A stretch of DNA of 64,000 nt from Myxococcota bacterium (GCA_023150875.1 JAKLKC010000009.1:93120-157119), one strand, 5' to 3'. Shown: positions 7,305 to 15,900, counted from the first letter of the stretch. The notes: generated by a model from the letters alone, not told the origin. Program-made: numbers and translations.

Positions 7305-9850
7305 CGACGCGGGGCGACACCCCCTACCGGCACGCCGCTTCCCGGGCCGGCGCTCCCCGCGTCGCGCCCCCGGGGGAGGCCCTGGCGGAGCGCCTGCTGG
7401 GCCGACTTGCGCCCCTCGGCGCCGGCCCCGACGCCCCGGGATCGGCGGCTCCGACGCCTCTCTCTCCCGTGCACCTGATCTACCTGCGGGCGGGCTGGGG
7501 AGAGTTGGGGGGGGAGGCGCGGGAGGGGGAGGACCTCGCGGGAGGGGGGGATCCGCCCGCCGCGGGCGGGCGAGACGCCCTCCCGGAGCGGCGAGGGGCG
7601 CCGGAGATCCGCTCGGAGCCCGGGGGACGCGCCGGAGGGCGGGGGGGACGGGCCACGGTGGCTCCCGGATCCCGCCCCGCTCCCCCTCGCGGTGGGGCGG
7701 GGGGAGATCCCCTGGGCGCCCTGCTCCGGCGCCTACCAGAGGAGGGGATCCCGGGCCCCCCGCTCGTCCCGCAGAGAGGGCGGGCGCGGGGCGACGCCCC
7801 GTGGCCCCTCGCTCCCCGGGCTCCCCGCGGCGGGGTGGGCGGGAGTGGAGAGGATCCTCCCGGGGGAGGACGGGAGCCCGGGGGAGCGCCCCCCATCGAG
7901 GCGGAGTTCCGCTCGGTCCCCAGCGTCTCGCCCCTTCCCGGCCTCCCACCTCTCCGCCGGGCGGCGGCCCGGCAGGTGCGCGAACGGGCGTGGGAGGAGG
8001 GGCGCGGGCGAGCCGGCGGCGCCGGGGAGATCGGCCCTCCCGCGGGGCCGGGGGGAGGCGCGGGCGCGTCCTCCCCGCCGGGGGACGGCGACGTGCCCCC
8101 GGGGACGGTCGTGCCTCCGCCGTTCCCCCCGAACGGTGCCGCCGCCCTGCTCCGCCGCGCCCTCGCACCGCCTTCGGCGCGGCCCTGGGGAAGGGCGGCC
8201 TCCGCGGCGCAGATGGCGTCCCCGGGGGCCCTCGGAGGGGCCTCCCTCGCCGGCCCCCTGGCCCCGCTGGGGGACGTGATCGTCCCGACGCGGATCCGGT
8301 CCTTGCCCGGCGGGGCGGGGACCCGCCTCCCGCCCCCTCCGATCCCGGCGGAGGTCCCGGGGATCCCCACTTCGGGCGGCGGGCCGTCCTCCCCCGGTGG
8401 GGAGGGGGCATCATGGGGCGGCGGCGGCCTCGCCTCCCTGGTCCCCTTCCTCCCCGCGGGGATCCCCGTCCCCGGCGGGGCGCGGGGACCCTCCGCCGCG
8501 CCTGGGGGGAGGAGCCCCGGGAGGGTCGGGCGCGAGGGTCCCTCTCCCGGGGAATCCGGCGGGGGTCCGGTGGGGGGCTCGCCCCGCGGCGCCCTCCTCC
8601 CCGGGGGCCGCGTCCTGGCGGCCGCCCTGGCGCCGGGGGGATCGACGCGGGCCCTCGCCCGCCTCGGCGCGCCGGGGGGGCGCGCGGAGGGCGGGGATCC
8701 GGCGGCGGCGGGCCGGGGCGGCGCTCCGGCCGCGCAGGGGGGAGCCGGCTCCCCGGGGGGCCTCCCGCCCGCCTCCACCCTGGCGTCCGCGCTGGCGCGG
8801 CGACTCCCGGGATGGGCTCCCGCGCTGGGGCCGGCGGCCGCCTCCCGACCCCCGCTCGGGTCCCCGGGCTCGGGGCCGGGCTCCGCCATCCCCGATCCCG
8901 CCTCCTCCCTCGCCCCCCTCGCTCTGGCCATTTCGGGGAGGATCGGCGGGGGGCCGCCCCCCCCGGGCGCGGTGCGTGGCCCGTCGGTCCCCACCGGCGC
9001 GGCCCTCGGGGACCTCGCCCGCCGGGGCCTCGCCGCACTGGACCTCCCCTCCCCGCAAGGGGTCCGGGATGGGGTGGGCGGGGCAGCCTCCCTCCTGGGG
9101 AGCCTCGCCCGCCCCGGGCCCACGCCGGGTTGGGGAGCGATCCCGGCGGGGATCGCCGGGGCGGGGATGGGGGTGGCGGCCCCGGGGGAGGTCCCCGCAC
9201 CGTGGGACCCGGCACCGGGCTCCCCGTGGGCGGGCCCGGTCCCCGGCGGGCTCCCTCCGGCCCTCGCCTCCATCCTCCCCGCCGGGATCCTCTCGAGACC
9301 GCCCCGGGGAGGGACCTCCCCGGGCGGGCGGGCGCCGCTCCCGCTGCCCGGCGTGAGCGCCGGAGGGGGATCGGTCGCCCCGGGCGCCGCCTCGGACCGG
9401 GTGGGCCGCCTGCTGGCCCGGGACGAGGGCCCGTCGGGAGGGAGGTCGGCCGGCCCTGGGCGCGGGGCGCAGGGCGGCCTGCCGGTCGCCGGATCCCTCC
9501 TGGGGACCGACGGCGAGGATCCCCTCCACGGGCTCCTCCCACCCCGGGCCCCTTCCTTCCTCCACCCCGCGGGCCCCGCCGCGGTGCCGGAGATCCCCGC
9601 GCGGGCGCCTCCGGCCCCCCCCGCTCCGCCCGCCCCGAAGAGGTCGGCGCGGGCCGCCCGGTCCGGTCCCGGGGATGGCCCGCCCGGCGGCGGGGCGGGC
9701 GGGGAGGCCTCCCAGCCCCCTCCCGGCGCGGCGAAGGGGGGCGATGCCCCCGCCCTTCCCCGGGGGGGGCCGGGGGACGTGGAGTCCTGGGTGGACGACG
9801 TCTACCGCGCCGTGCTGCGGCGCATGGCCGAGGAGCGGGAGCGCCTCTGA
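7301..9850 (+). CDS. Large intrinsically disordered Gly/Pro/Ala protein with conserved C-terminal helix
   Basis: The 849 residues are almost entirely Gly, Pro, Ala, Ser, Arg and Leu, with no predicted fold for more than 750 residues. Short ordered parts are the N terminus (a leucine-rich helix at about 25-50, then HLIYLRAGWG) and the extreme C terminus, ESWVDDVYRAVLRRMAEERE. I recall a similar C-terminal helix in long low-complexity proteins of other CIS loci; a search should confirm this. The ATG at 7301 overlaps the previous stop and the spike gene follows after 22 bp. Size and position would suit a tape-measure-like or cargo/linker role, but a tape measure is usually helical and this is not. 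The reading frame is supported mainly by the overlaps and the ordered C terminus. Confidence 0.6.
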   Translation: MTTRGDTPYRHAASRAGAPRVAPPGEALAERLLGRLAPLGAGPDAPGSAAPTPLSPVHLIYLRAGWGELGGEAREGEDLAGGGDPPAAGGRDALPERRGAPEIRSEPGGRAGGRGGRATVAPGSRPAPPRGGAGGDPLGALLRRLPEEGIPGPPLVPQRGRARGDAPWPLAPRAPRGGVGGSGEDPPGGGREPGGAPPIEAEFRSVPSVSPLPGLPPLRRAAARQVRERAWEEGRGRAGGAGEIGPPAGPGGGAGASSPPGDGDVPPGTVVPPPFPPNGAAALLRRALAPPSARPWGRAASAAQMASPGALGGASLAGPLAPLGDVIVPTRIRSLPGGAGTRLPPPPIPAEVPGIPTSGGGPSSPGGEGASWGGGGLASLVPFLPAGIPVPGGARGPSAAPGGRSPGRVGREGPSPGESGGGPVGGSPRGALLPGGRVLAAALAPGGSTRALARLGAPGGRAEGGDPAAAGRGGAPAAQGGAGSPGGLPPASTLASALARRLPGWAPALGPAAASRPPLGSPGSGPGSAIPDPASSLAPLALAISGRIGGGPPPPGAVRGPSVPTGAALGDLARRGLAALDLPSPQGVRDGVGGAASLLGSLARPGPTPGWGAIPAGIAGAGMGVAAPGEVPAPWDPAPGSPWAGPVPGGLPPALASILPAGILSRPPRGGTSPGGRAPLPLPGVSAGGGSVAPGAASDRVGRLLARDEGPSGGRSAGPGRGAQGGLPVAGSLLGTDGEDPLHGLLPPRAPSFLHPAGPAAVPEIPARAPPAPPAPPAPKRSARAARSGPGDGPPGGGAGGEASQPPPGAAKGGDAPALPRGGPGDVESWVDDVYRAVLRRMAEERERL

Positions 9851-9872
9851 CGCGCCCTACGGAGGTCTCGAA

Positions 9873-10523
9873 ATGTGGTCCACGCGCGACGCCACCGCCC
9901 ACCGCGGCTTCGCCCCCGTGCCGGTGGCCGAGGGCCTGGTGGTCGACAACCGCGATCCCGAGGGCCTGGGGCGGGTGCAGGTCTCGCTGCCCCGCCTGGG
10001 AGATCGCTGCCGCACCGACTGGGCGCGGATCTGCACCCCGATGGCGGGGCCGGACCGGGGGTGGGTGTCCCTGCCGGAGCCCGGGGACGAGGTGCTGGTC
10101 GCCTTCCTCCACGGCGATCCGGAGCAGCCGGTGGTCCTGGGGGGCCTCCACGGGGGTCGGGACCGCGCCCCCTACGCCAACGCGGACGGGGCCAACGACC
10201 TCCGGGTGTTCCGGTCCCGCGCGGGCCACACGGTCACCTTCGACGACGCCTCCGCGGGGGGCGGCCTCACGGTGGAGACCGGCGGGGGCGCGGTGCGGAT
10301 CCGCCTCGACGCGGCCACGGGGGCGGTCACCGTGGAGGCCCGGGGGGACGTCACCCTCCGGGCGGGGGCGACCTTGCGCCTCGAGGCACGCACGGTGGAG
10401 GTCGAGGCGACGGACCTCTCCGTCCGCGCCGACGCCTCGATCCGCGCCCGGGCCTCCACGGCCCTGGACCTGGAGGCCGGCGCGCGGATCACCGCCCGGG
10501 CGCCGTCGGTGGACCTGGGGTGA
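9873..10523 (+). CDS. Baseplate spike protein, gpV/VgrG-like (Afp8-type)
   Basis: This 216-residue protein starts with the OB-fold segment of phage baseplate assembly protein V (about residues 18-95: GLVVDNRDPEGLGRVQVSLP, then GWVSLPEPGDEVLVAFLHGD and QPVVLGGLHGG). A repetitive beta-helical stalk follows (about 100-216) with regular T/V/R alternation. In CIS this trimeric spike sits under the tube and pierces the target. The ATG has a strong GGAGG ribosome site 7 bases upstream (9861-9865). No PAAR tip or effector extension is attached. The gene is separated by more than 30 kb from the main structural operon, whose gpD hub (47312-48370) would be its partner. Confidence 0.88.
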   Translation: MWSTRDATAHRGFAPVPVAEGLVVDNRDPEGLGRVQVSLPRLGDRCRTDWARICTPMAGPDRGWVSLPEPGDEVLVAFLHGDPEQPVVLGGLHGGRDRAPYANADGANDLRVFRSRAGHTVTFDDASAGGGLTVETGGGAVRIRLDAATGAVTVEARGDVTLRAGATLRLEARTVEVEATDLSVRADASIRARASTALDLEAGARITARAPSVDLG

Positions 10524-10536
10524 GGGCGGGCCTTCG

Positions 10537-11184
10537 TCAGGCGGGCCTCGCCCGGCCGGTGTAGAAGAAGGAGAGGAACCGGGGCCCCCGGGCGTACTCC
10601 CGCGCGATCTCCTCGGGGTCGAAGCCCCCCTCGGCCAGGAGGGCGTCGATGGGGCGGTCCAGGTGGCAGCCGCCGGTCAGGAGGGACCACGGCCGCGTCA
10701 GGCGCCGCTGCCACGAGGCCACCTCGGGGTCGGGGGCGAGGCCGTGTTCCACGAACAGGAGCCTCCCCCCTGGCCGGAGCACCCGGCGCGCCTCCCGGAG
10801 GGCGGCGACGGGATCGGGGATCGAGCACAGGGTCCAGGTGGAGACCGCGGTGTCGATGCTGGCGTCCGCCAGGGGGAGGCGCTCCGCGGTGCCCCGGACC
10901 AGCTCCACCGGGAAGGGCGCCGCGGCGACCCGGGGCCCGGCGAGGCGCAGCATGCCCGGAGAGGGGTCGATCCCCACCACCGACTCCACCTCGGGCCCGT
11001 ACACCTCCAGGTTCAGCCCCGAGCCGATCCCGATCTCCAGCACCCGCCCCCGGGCCCCGGCCACGGCGCGCCGCCTCCACCGGACCAGCGCCTCCTTTCC
11101 CAGGGCGAAGTGGGTGACCCGGGGCAGCACTCGCTCGCGCCAGAAGTCCATCCACGCCCTCCCGCCGCGCTCCGGGGGCGGCAC
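10537..11184 (-). CDS. Class I SAM-dependent methyltransferase
   Basis: This 215-residue enzyme has the class I SAM-binding fold: motif I VLEIGIGSGLN, the acidic loop GIDPSP, and the post-motif region around RVLRPGGRLLFVEHGL. This subfamily (type 11, phospholipid- or quinone-methyltransferase-like) often ends near the length seen here, but the substrate cannot be read from the sequence. An internal start at 11151 (MDFWRE) matches the usual N terminus of relatives better than the annotated one and is equally possible. It is convergent with the spike gene, with 13 bp between stops. Confidence 0.8.
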   Translation of the reverse strand: MPPPERGGRAWMDFWRERVLPRVTHFALGKEALVRWRRRAVAGARGRVLEIGIGSGLNLEVYGPEVESVVGIDPSPGMLRLAGPRVAAAPFPVELVRGTAERLPLADASIDTAVSTWTLCSIPDPVAALREARRVLRPGGRLLFVEHGLAPDPEVASWQRRLTRPWSLLTGGCHLDRPIDALLAEGGFDPEEIAREYARGPRFLSFFYTGRARPA

Positions 11185-11193
11185 CCCAGGGGG

Positions 11194-12489
11194 TCACAGC
11201 AAGCCGCGCTCCCGGGCCCGGGCCTCCAGCTCCGGCACGAACCGGGGGTGGGCGATCCGGAGCAGCGCCTCGGCCCGCCGCCGAAGGGGCACTCCCCAGA
11301 GCTCGGCGACGCCCCACTCGGTGACCACCGTGTGCACGTCCGCCCGCGAGGTCACCACCCCGGCCCCCTCCGCCAGCGAGCACACGATGCGCGAAAAGCG
11401 GCCGTCCCGGGAGGTCGACGGCAGGGCGATGATGGGGCGCCCCCCCGGCGAGCGCTCCGCCGCCCTCACGAAGTCCACCTGGCCGCCCACGCCGGAGTAG
11501 ATCCGCGAGCCGATGGAGTCGGCGTTCACCTGCCCCGTCAGGTCCACCGAGATCGCCGAGTTGATGGCGATCAGCCTCTCGTTCCGCGCCGCCACCAGGA
11601 TGTCGTTGGTGTAGTCCGCGGGGTGGGCCTCGATCCGGGGGTTGCGGTCGACCCAGTCGTAGAGCGCCCGCGAGCCGAGCACGAACGTGGTCACCACCTT
11701 CATGCGGTGGATGGACTTCCGCGCCCCGGTGGCGATCCCCATGTCCACGGCCCGCATCACGCCGTCGCTGATCATCTCCGAGTGCACGCCCAGCTCCCGG
11801 TGCCCTTGGAGCAGGGGGACCACGGCGTCGGGCACGCCGCCGATCCCGAGCTGCAGGGTCGCTCCCTCGGGGATCAGGGGGACCAGGTGCTCGGCGATCC
11901 GGCGCTCCACCTCGGTGGGGAGATCGGGGTCCAGCTCCGCCAGCTCCTCCTCGGCCTCCACCACGGCGTGGACCTGGTCGACGTGGATGAAGGTGTTGCC
12001 GTGGACCCGGGGCATGCGGGGGTTGACCTGCACGATCACCCGCCGCGCGCTCTCCACCGCCGCCAGGGAGGCGAGCACCTCGACGCCGAGGCTCATGAAT
12101 CCGTGGGCGTCGGGGGGGGACACCATCAGCAGGGCGGCGTCCAGGGGGTAGCGGCCCGCCCGCAGGATGTCGGGGATCTCGGAGAGGTGGCAGGGCACGT
12201 AGTCCGCCCGCCCCTCGGCCACCGCCGCCCGGTCCGCCGGCCCCACGAAGAAGGCCAGGTGTCGCACCAGCCCCCGGGCCTTCGCCGCCGCGAAGGGATC
12301 CTCCCCCAGCAGCAGGACGTGGGCGACCTCCAGGCCCTCCACCTCCTCGGCCCGCGCCGCCAGCGCCCCCGCCAGGATCCGCGGCGTGGCGGCGTTCCCC
12401 CCCATGTAGACCCTGTCGCTCGGGCGCAGGGGCGCCACCGCCTGCTCGGGGGTGCACAGCCGGCTCCGATACGCGCTCCGCCAGTCCAT
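11194..12489 (-). CDS. Acetyl-CoA hydrolase/transferase family, 4-hydroxybutyrate CoA-transferase-like
   Basis: This 431-residue enzyme matches the Cat1/Cat2 CoA-transferase family over its length. The glycine motif QLGIGGVPDAV and the catalytic Glu in HSEMISDG (residue 238) are visible; Glu238 is the thioester-forming residue of clostridial 4-hydroxybutyrate CoA-transferase. It moves CoA between acyl-CoA and a carboxylate such as acetate or a short hydroxy acid; the exact acid is not deducible. The ATG at 12489 was chosen because family homology begins there (MDWRSAY), although the frame stays open upstream. A sigma-54-type site lies 52-67 bp upstream on the same strand, so expression may depend on the NtrC-type activator encoded at 24.5 kb. 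Confidence 0.85.
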   Translation of the reverse strand: MDWRSAYRSRLCTPEQAVAPLRPSDRVYMGGNAATPRILAGALAARAEEVEGLEVAHVLLLGEDPFAAAKARGLVRHLAFFVGPADRAAVAEGRADYVPCHLSEIPDILRAGRYPLDAALLMVSPPDAHGFMSLGVEVLASLAAVESARRVIVQVNPRMPRVHGNTFIHVDQVHAVVEAEEELAELDPDLPTEVERRIAEHLVPLIPEGATLQLGIGGVPDAVVPLLQGHRELGVHSEMISDGVMRAVDMGIATGARKSIHRMKVVTTFVLGSRALYDWVDRNPRIEAHPADYTNDILVAARNERLIAINSAISVDLTGQVNADSIGSRIYSGVGGQVDFVRAAERSPGGRPIIALPSTSRDGRFSRIVCSLAEGAGVVTSRADVHTVVTEWGVAELWGVPLRRRAEALLRIAHPRFVPELEARARERGLL

Positions 12490-12540
12490 CGTCGCCTTCC
12501 TCGGGGGCTCCCCACGCTCCGGAGCGCCCGCCCCCCTGCG

Positions 12541-12556
12541 GGCAAGATCCGCGCCA
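12541..12556 (-). promoter_or_regulatory. Sigma-54 -24/-12 promoter for the CoA-transferase
   Basis: On the minus strand the sequence reads TGGCGCGGATCTTGCC. The GG and GC dinucleotides are exactly 10 bases apart and there is one mismatch to the TGGCACG-N4-TTGC consensus. The predicted start is near 12530, giving a leader of about 40 bases before the ATG at 12489. It is back-to-back with a second such site at 12668 (plus). Confidence 0.6.
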
Positions 12557-12577
12557 TCGCCCGGGATCCCGCGGGGG

Positions 12578-12609
12578 CGTGCGATGCTGCACGGTCCGCC
12601 TGTGCGGAC
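12578..12609. promoter_or_regulatory. Pair of inverted repeats, candidate activator-binding sites
   Basis: Two adjacent dyads lie between the divergent sigma-54 sites: CGTGC-N6-GCACG (12578-12593) and GTCCGC-N4-GCGGAC (12594-12609). They lie about 48-116 bp upstream of the two predicted transcription starts, the usual range for NtrC-family enhancer sites. The two dyads differ in sequence, so at most one may be the true site. Binding is inference. Confidence 0.35.
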
Positions 12610-12667
12610 GGGCACACGGGGCGGGTGGGACGGGGGCGGATCGCACGCCCCGCGCCCACGCCCCGCT

Positions 12668-12683
12668 TGGCAGGTTCCTTGCT
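12668..12683 (+). promoter_or_regulatory. Sigma-54 -24/-12 promoter upstream of the haem protein
   Basis: The sequence TGGCAGGTTCCTTGCT has GG at 12669 and GC at 12681 with the obligatory 10-base spacing. Six of seven bases match the -24 element, and the -12 TTGCT is perfect. The predicted transcription start is near 12694, 30 bases before the ATG at 12724. Transcription may continue into the cbb3 operon, since no terminator is obvious between 13362 and 13600. Confidence 0.7.
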
Positions 12684-12723
12684 GAATGGGTCCGCCTGGA
12701 TCGCGACCGCGGGAGATCGACTC

Positions 12724-13362
12724 ATGGACCGCCGCCTCACGGGAAGCCTCGCCACCCTGGCCTCGGCCGCCCTCCTCCTCGCGGCAGCGGGCCACGCGGG
12801 GGCGGCGCCGGAGGCGGCCTCCCCCCGGGGTGGGGCGGTGCGGCCCCCCTCCGGCGCCACCGAGGAGGGCGCCCTGGCGAAGGCCACCGCCGGCGCAGAG
12901 CGCCTCGGGAGCACCCTCCGCGCCCGGATCGCCCAGGCGATGGGGCAGGGAGGCCCCTCCTTGGCCGTCACCGTGTGCGGGGCCGAGGCCCAGGCCCTGA
13001 CGGCGAAGGTGCGGGGGGAGTCGGGGGCTGCGGTGGGCCGCTCCTCGCTGCGGCTGCGGAACCCCGCCAACGCGGCGCCCCCCTGGGTCGGCGCCTGGCT
13101 GGCCTCCCAGGGCGAGAGGCCCGCCGAGGGGGTGAGCGGGATCGCCGGGATCGCCGACACCCCCTCGGGGCCGGTGGCCCGGGTGCTGCGGCCCATCGCC
13201 GTCGAGGCGCCCTGCCTGGCCTGCCACGGCCCCGCGGAGTCCACCCCACCCGAGGTCCGGACGCTGCTGGGCGAGAAGTACCCCACGGACCGCGCCACGG
13301 GCTACCGCCTCGGCGACCTCCGGGGCGCCCTGTGGGCGGAGGTGCCCGTCGTCAACCCCTGA
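12724..13362 (+). CDS. Periplasmic c-type haem protein, DUF3365/Tll0287-like
   Basis: This 212-residue protein has a signal peptide (about 1-27, cleaved near AGA/AP) and a Tll0287-like domain with one covalent haem site, CLACH (Cys164 to His168). Tll0287-type domains act as periplasmic redox or gas-sensing haem modules, alone or fused to kinases. Here the domain stands alone. The ATG at 12724 precedes a clear signal sequence. It lies directly downstream of a sigma-54 site and 237 bp before ccoN, so a role in redox sensing or electron transfer linked to the oxidase is plausible. Confidence 0.75.
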   Translation: MDRRLTGSLATLASAALLLAAAGHAGAAPEAASPRGGAVRPPSGATEEGALAKATAGAERLGSTLRARIAQAMGQGGPSLAVTVCGAEAQALTAKVRGESGAAVGRSSLRLRNPANAAPPWVGAWLASQGERPAEGVSGIAGIADTPSGPVARVLRPIAVEAPCLACHGPAESTPPEVRTLLGEKYPTDRATGYRLGDLRGALWAEVPVVNP

Positions 13363-13599
13363 TCCGCGGCCCGGGCAGTCCCGGGTGCGCTCTCGAGCCC
13401 CGAACCGGCCCGTCCTGGACGGCCCCGCGGGGCGCTGCCCCTCGCATGGCGACGGCGCCGCCAGCCCGGGCACGTCCGTCGCGCCGGGAAGTCCCCCGGC
13501 GGGTGGCCTCCGCCGCCGGGGCTGGGCAACCTTCTCCGCCCGCCCGCAGCCCACCCGCGCCCCGGCCCTCACCCTCGTCGAGACGCCCAAGAGGAGCCC

Positions 13600-15063
13600 A
13601 TGTCCCTCGCCACCGCCTCACCCGCCCTGGAGTACGACGACGAGACGCCGCGGCGCTTCCTCACCGCCACCCTGGTCTGGGGGGTGGTCGGCATGCTGGC
13701 GGGCCTGTGGGCGGCCCTGGAGCTCGCCTACCCGGAGCTGAACCTCGGGCTGCGCTGGATCAGCTTCGGCCGGCTGCGCCCCCTGCACACCAGCGCCGTG
13801 ATCTTCGCCTTCGCCGGAAACGCGATCTTCGCCGGGGTGTACTACTCCACCCAGCGCCTGTGCCGGGTGCGGACGGCCAGCGATCGCCTCTCGGCCCTGC
13901 ACTTCTGGGGCTGGCAGGCGATCATCGTCTCCGTCGCGGTCACCTATCCCTTGGGCATCACCCAGGCGAAGGAGTACGCCGAGATGGAGTGGCCCATCGA
14001 CGTGGCCATCGCCGTCGTGTGGCTCGCCTTCGCCTTCAACTTCTTTCAGACCCTGGCCCGGCGACGCGAGCGCCACATGTACGTGGCCCTGTGGTTCTAC
14101 ATCGCCACGATCATCACCATCACCGTCCTGCACGTCTTCAACAACCTCGCCGTCCCGGTCTCGGCCTTCAAGTCCTACTCCGTCTACGCCGGCGTCCAGG
14201 ACGCGCTGGTCCAGTGGTGGTACGGACACAACGCCGTCGGCTTCGTCCTCACCACCCCCTTCCTGGGCCTGATGTACTACTTCATGCCCAAGGCGGCGGA
14301 GAAGCCGGTCTACTCGTACCGCCTCTCCATCGTCCACTTCTGGAGCCTGATCTTCCTCTACATCTGGGCGGGGCCGCACCACCTCCACTACACCGCCCTT
14401 CCCGACTGGGCGCAGACCCTCGGGATGGTCTTCTCGCTCATGCTCATCGCGCCCTCCTGGGGCGGGATGCTCAACGGGCTGCTCACCCTACGGGGCGCCT
14501 GGGACCGGGTGCGGAGCGACGCGATCCTGAAGTTCATGGTGGTGGCGGTCACCTTCTATGGCATGGCGACCCTGGAGGGGCCCATCATGTCCATCCGGAC
14601 CGTCAACGCCCTGAGCCACTACACCGATTGGACCGTCGCCCACGTCCACGCCGGGGCCCTCGGCTGGGTCGGCTTCCTGGTCTTCGGGATGGTCTACTGG
14701 ATGGTGCCGAGGCTGTGGGACCGGCCCTGGTCCAACCCCGGGTGGATCGAGGCCCACTTCTGGACCGCCACCATCGGGATCCTCTTCTACGTCGTTCCCC
14801 TCTGGGCCGGCGGGATCAGCCAGGGCCTGATGTGGCGCGCCATCGACGAGGCGACGGGCCTGCTCCGGTACCCCGACTTCAACGAGACCGTGAAGGCGAT
14901 GAAGCTCGTCTACGTGCTGCGCGCGGCGGGGGGCTCGCTGTACCCCGCCGGCATGATCCTGATGACCGTCCACTTCTTCAAGACCATCCTCCCGGCCCGC
15001 GGGGACGCCCCGGGGCAGCCCACCCGGGCGCCGATGGGGAAGGTGGAGGCTCGCCCGGCATGA
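13600..15063 (+). CDS. ccoN: cbb3-type cytochrome c oxidase subunit I
   Basis: This is the 487-residue catalytic subunit of the high-affinity cbb3 terminal oxidase, which reduces O2 at the inner membrane and pumps protons. About 12 membrane helices are visible. Haem and CuB ligand regions are recognisable in RPLHTSAV, the WWYGHNAVGF helix, WAGPHHLHYT (the adjacent His pair) and HVHAGALGW. Length matches the family. The start ATG has a GAGGAG ribosome site 4-9 bases upstream. It is the first gene of an uninterrupted oxidase and assembly operon running to 21465, with 4-bp overlaps between most genes. Confidence 0.97.
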   Translation: MSLATASPALEYDDETPRRFLTATLVWGVVGMLAGLWAALELAYPELNLGLRWISFGRLRPLHTSAVIFAFAGNAIFAGVYYSTQRLCRVRTASDRLSALHFWGWQAIIVSVAVTYPLGITQAKEYAEMEWPIDVAIAVVWLAFAFNFFQTLARRRERHMYVALWFYIATIITITVLHVFNNLAVPVSAFKSYSVYAGVQDALVQWWYGHNAVGFVLTTPFLGLMYYFMPKAAEKPVYSYRLSIVHFWSLIFLYIWAGPHHLHYTALPDWAQTLGMVFSLMLIAPSWGGMLNGLLTLRGAWDRVRSDAILKFMVVAVTFYGMATLEGPIMSIRTVNALSHYTDWTVAHVHAGALGWVGFLVFGMVYWMVPRLWDRPWSNPGWIEAHFWTATIGILFYVVPLWAGGISQGLMWRAIDEATGLLRYPDFNETVKAMKLVYVLRAAGGSLYPAGMILMTVHFFKTILPARGDAPGQPTRAPMGKVEARPA

Positions 15064-15758
15064 AGCACGACGACATCGAGCACAAGCTGCCGACCTTCGC
15101 GGTCCTGGTGACGATCGTCATCCTCATCGGCGCCCTGGTGGAGATCGTGCCCCTCTACGCCGTCAAGGCGAACGTCCCCACCCTCCCCGAGGTCACGCCC
15201 TACACCCCCCTGGAGTTGGAGGGGCGGGACGTCTACCTCCGCGAGGGCTGCTACAACTGCCACTCCCAGATGATCCGCCCCTTCCGGGCCGAGACCCTGC
15301 GTTACGGGCCCTACAGCCGGGCGGGGGAGTTCGTCTACGACCACCCCTTCCAGTGGGGCTCGAAGCGCACGGGCCCCGATCTGGCCCGGGTGGGTGGGAA
15401 GTACCCCGACGCCTGGCACTACCGGCACATGGAGGATCCGCAGCAGACCTCCCCCGGCTCCATCATGCCCACGTACCCCTGGCTGCTCCAGGACGGGGTC
15501 GACCTGTCCCGCACGGAGGGGAAGATGCGGGCGATGCGTTCCCTGGGCGTGCCCTACTCCGACGGGGAGATCGCCCGCGCCGAGGAGGCCGCCCTCGCCC
15601 AGGCGGGGGAGATCGTCGGCCGCCTGGGGTCCGCGGGGATCCGCGTGGAGCCCGACCGCGAGATCGTCGCCCTCACCGCCTACCTCCAGCGCCTGGGGGT
15701 GGACGGCAGGAGGGCCATCCAGGGGTCCGGGGCCCCGGGGGGGGAGGCCCGCCCGTGA
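15060..15758 (+). CDS. ccoO: cbb3 oxidase monohaem cytochrome subunit II
   Basis: This 232-residue membrane-anchored cytochrome c delivers electrons to CcoN. It has one N-terminal helix (about 12-35) and the haem motif CYNCHSQMIRPF, the CcoO signature, near residue 64. The start ATG overlaps the ccoN stop (ATGA), and the stop overlaps ccoQ (GTGA). Length and motif order are typical of the family. Confidence 0.96.
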   Translation: MKHDDIEHKLPTFAVLVTIVILIGALVEIVPLYAVKANVPTLPEVTPYTPLELEGRDVYLREGCYNCHSQMIRPFRAETLRYGPYSRAGEFVYDHPFQWGSKRTGPDLARVGGKYPDAWHYRHMEDPQQTSPGSIMPTYPWLLQDGVDLSRTEGKMRAMRSLGVPYSDGEIARAEEAALAQAGEIVGRLGSAGIRVEPDREIVALTAYLQRLGVDGRRAIQGSGAPGGEARP

Positions 15759-15898
15759 ACGAAGCGATGAAGCACGCGGTCGCCTCCGCGGGGATCTCCT
15801 GGTCGGCGACGGTGCCGCTGGTGCTGTTCGTGGCCTTCTTCGTCGGCGTCGTCGCCTGGAGCCTGTGGCGCTCCGAGCCGCCGCCCCCCGTGGAGTGA
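15755..15898 (+). CDS. ccoQ: Small cbb3 oxidase subunit CcoQ-like
   Basis: This 47-residue single-helix protein (hydrophobic segment about 20-40, WSATVPLVLFVAFFVGVVAWSLW) sits between ccoO and ccoP, the normal ccoQ position. CcoQ stabilises the complex and tolerates wide sequence change. The GTG at 15755 overlaps the ccoO stop; an ATG at 15767 is an alternative. Confidence 0.8.
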   Translation: MNEAMKHAVASAGISWSATVPLVLFVAFFVGVVAWSLWRSEPPPPVE

Positions 15899-15900
15899 CC

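Noticed and set aside
4248..10229. A minus-strand open frame of almost 2000 codons over the first CIS operon
   Set aside because: It is antiparallel to seven overlapping plus-strand genes with clear domains. Its translation is arginine/proline-rich low complexity, as expected from very GC-rich DNA.
7120..12700. The long in-frame extension upstream of the haem protein (12724)
   Set aside because: Only the part from 12724 has a signal peptide and a haem motif; the rest crosses convergent genes on the other strand.
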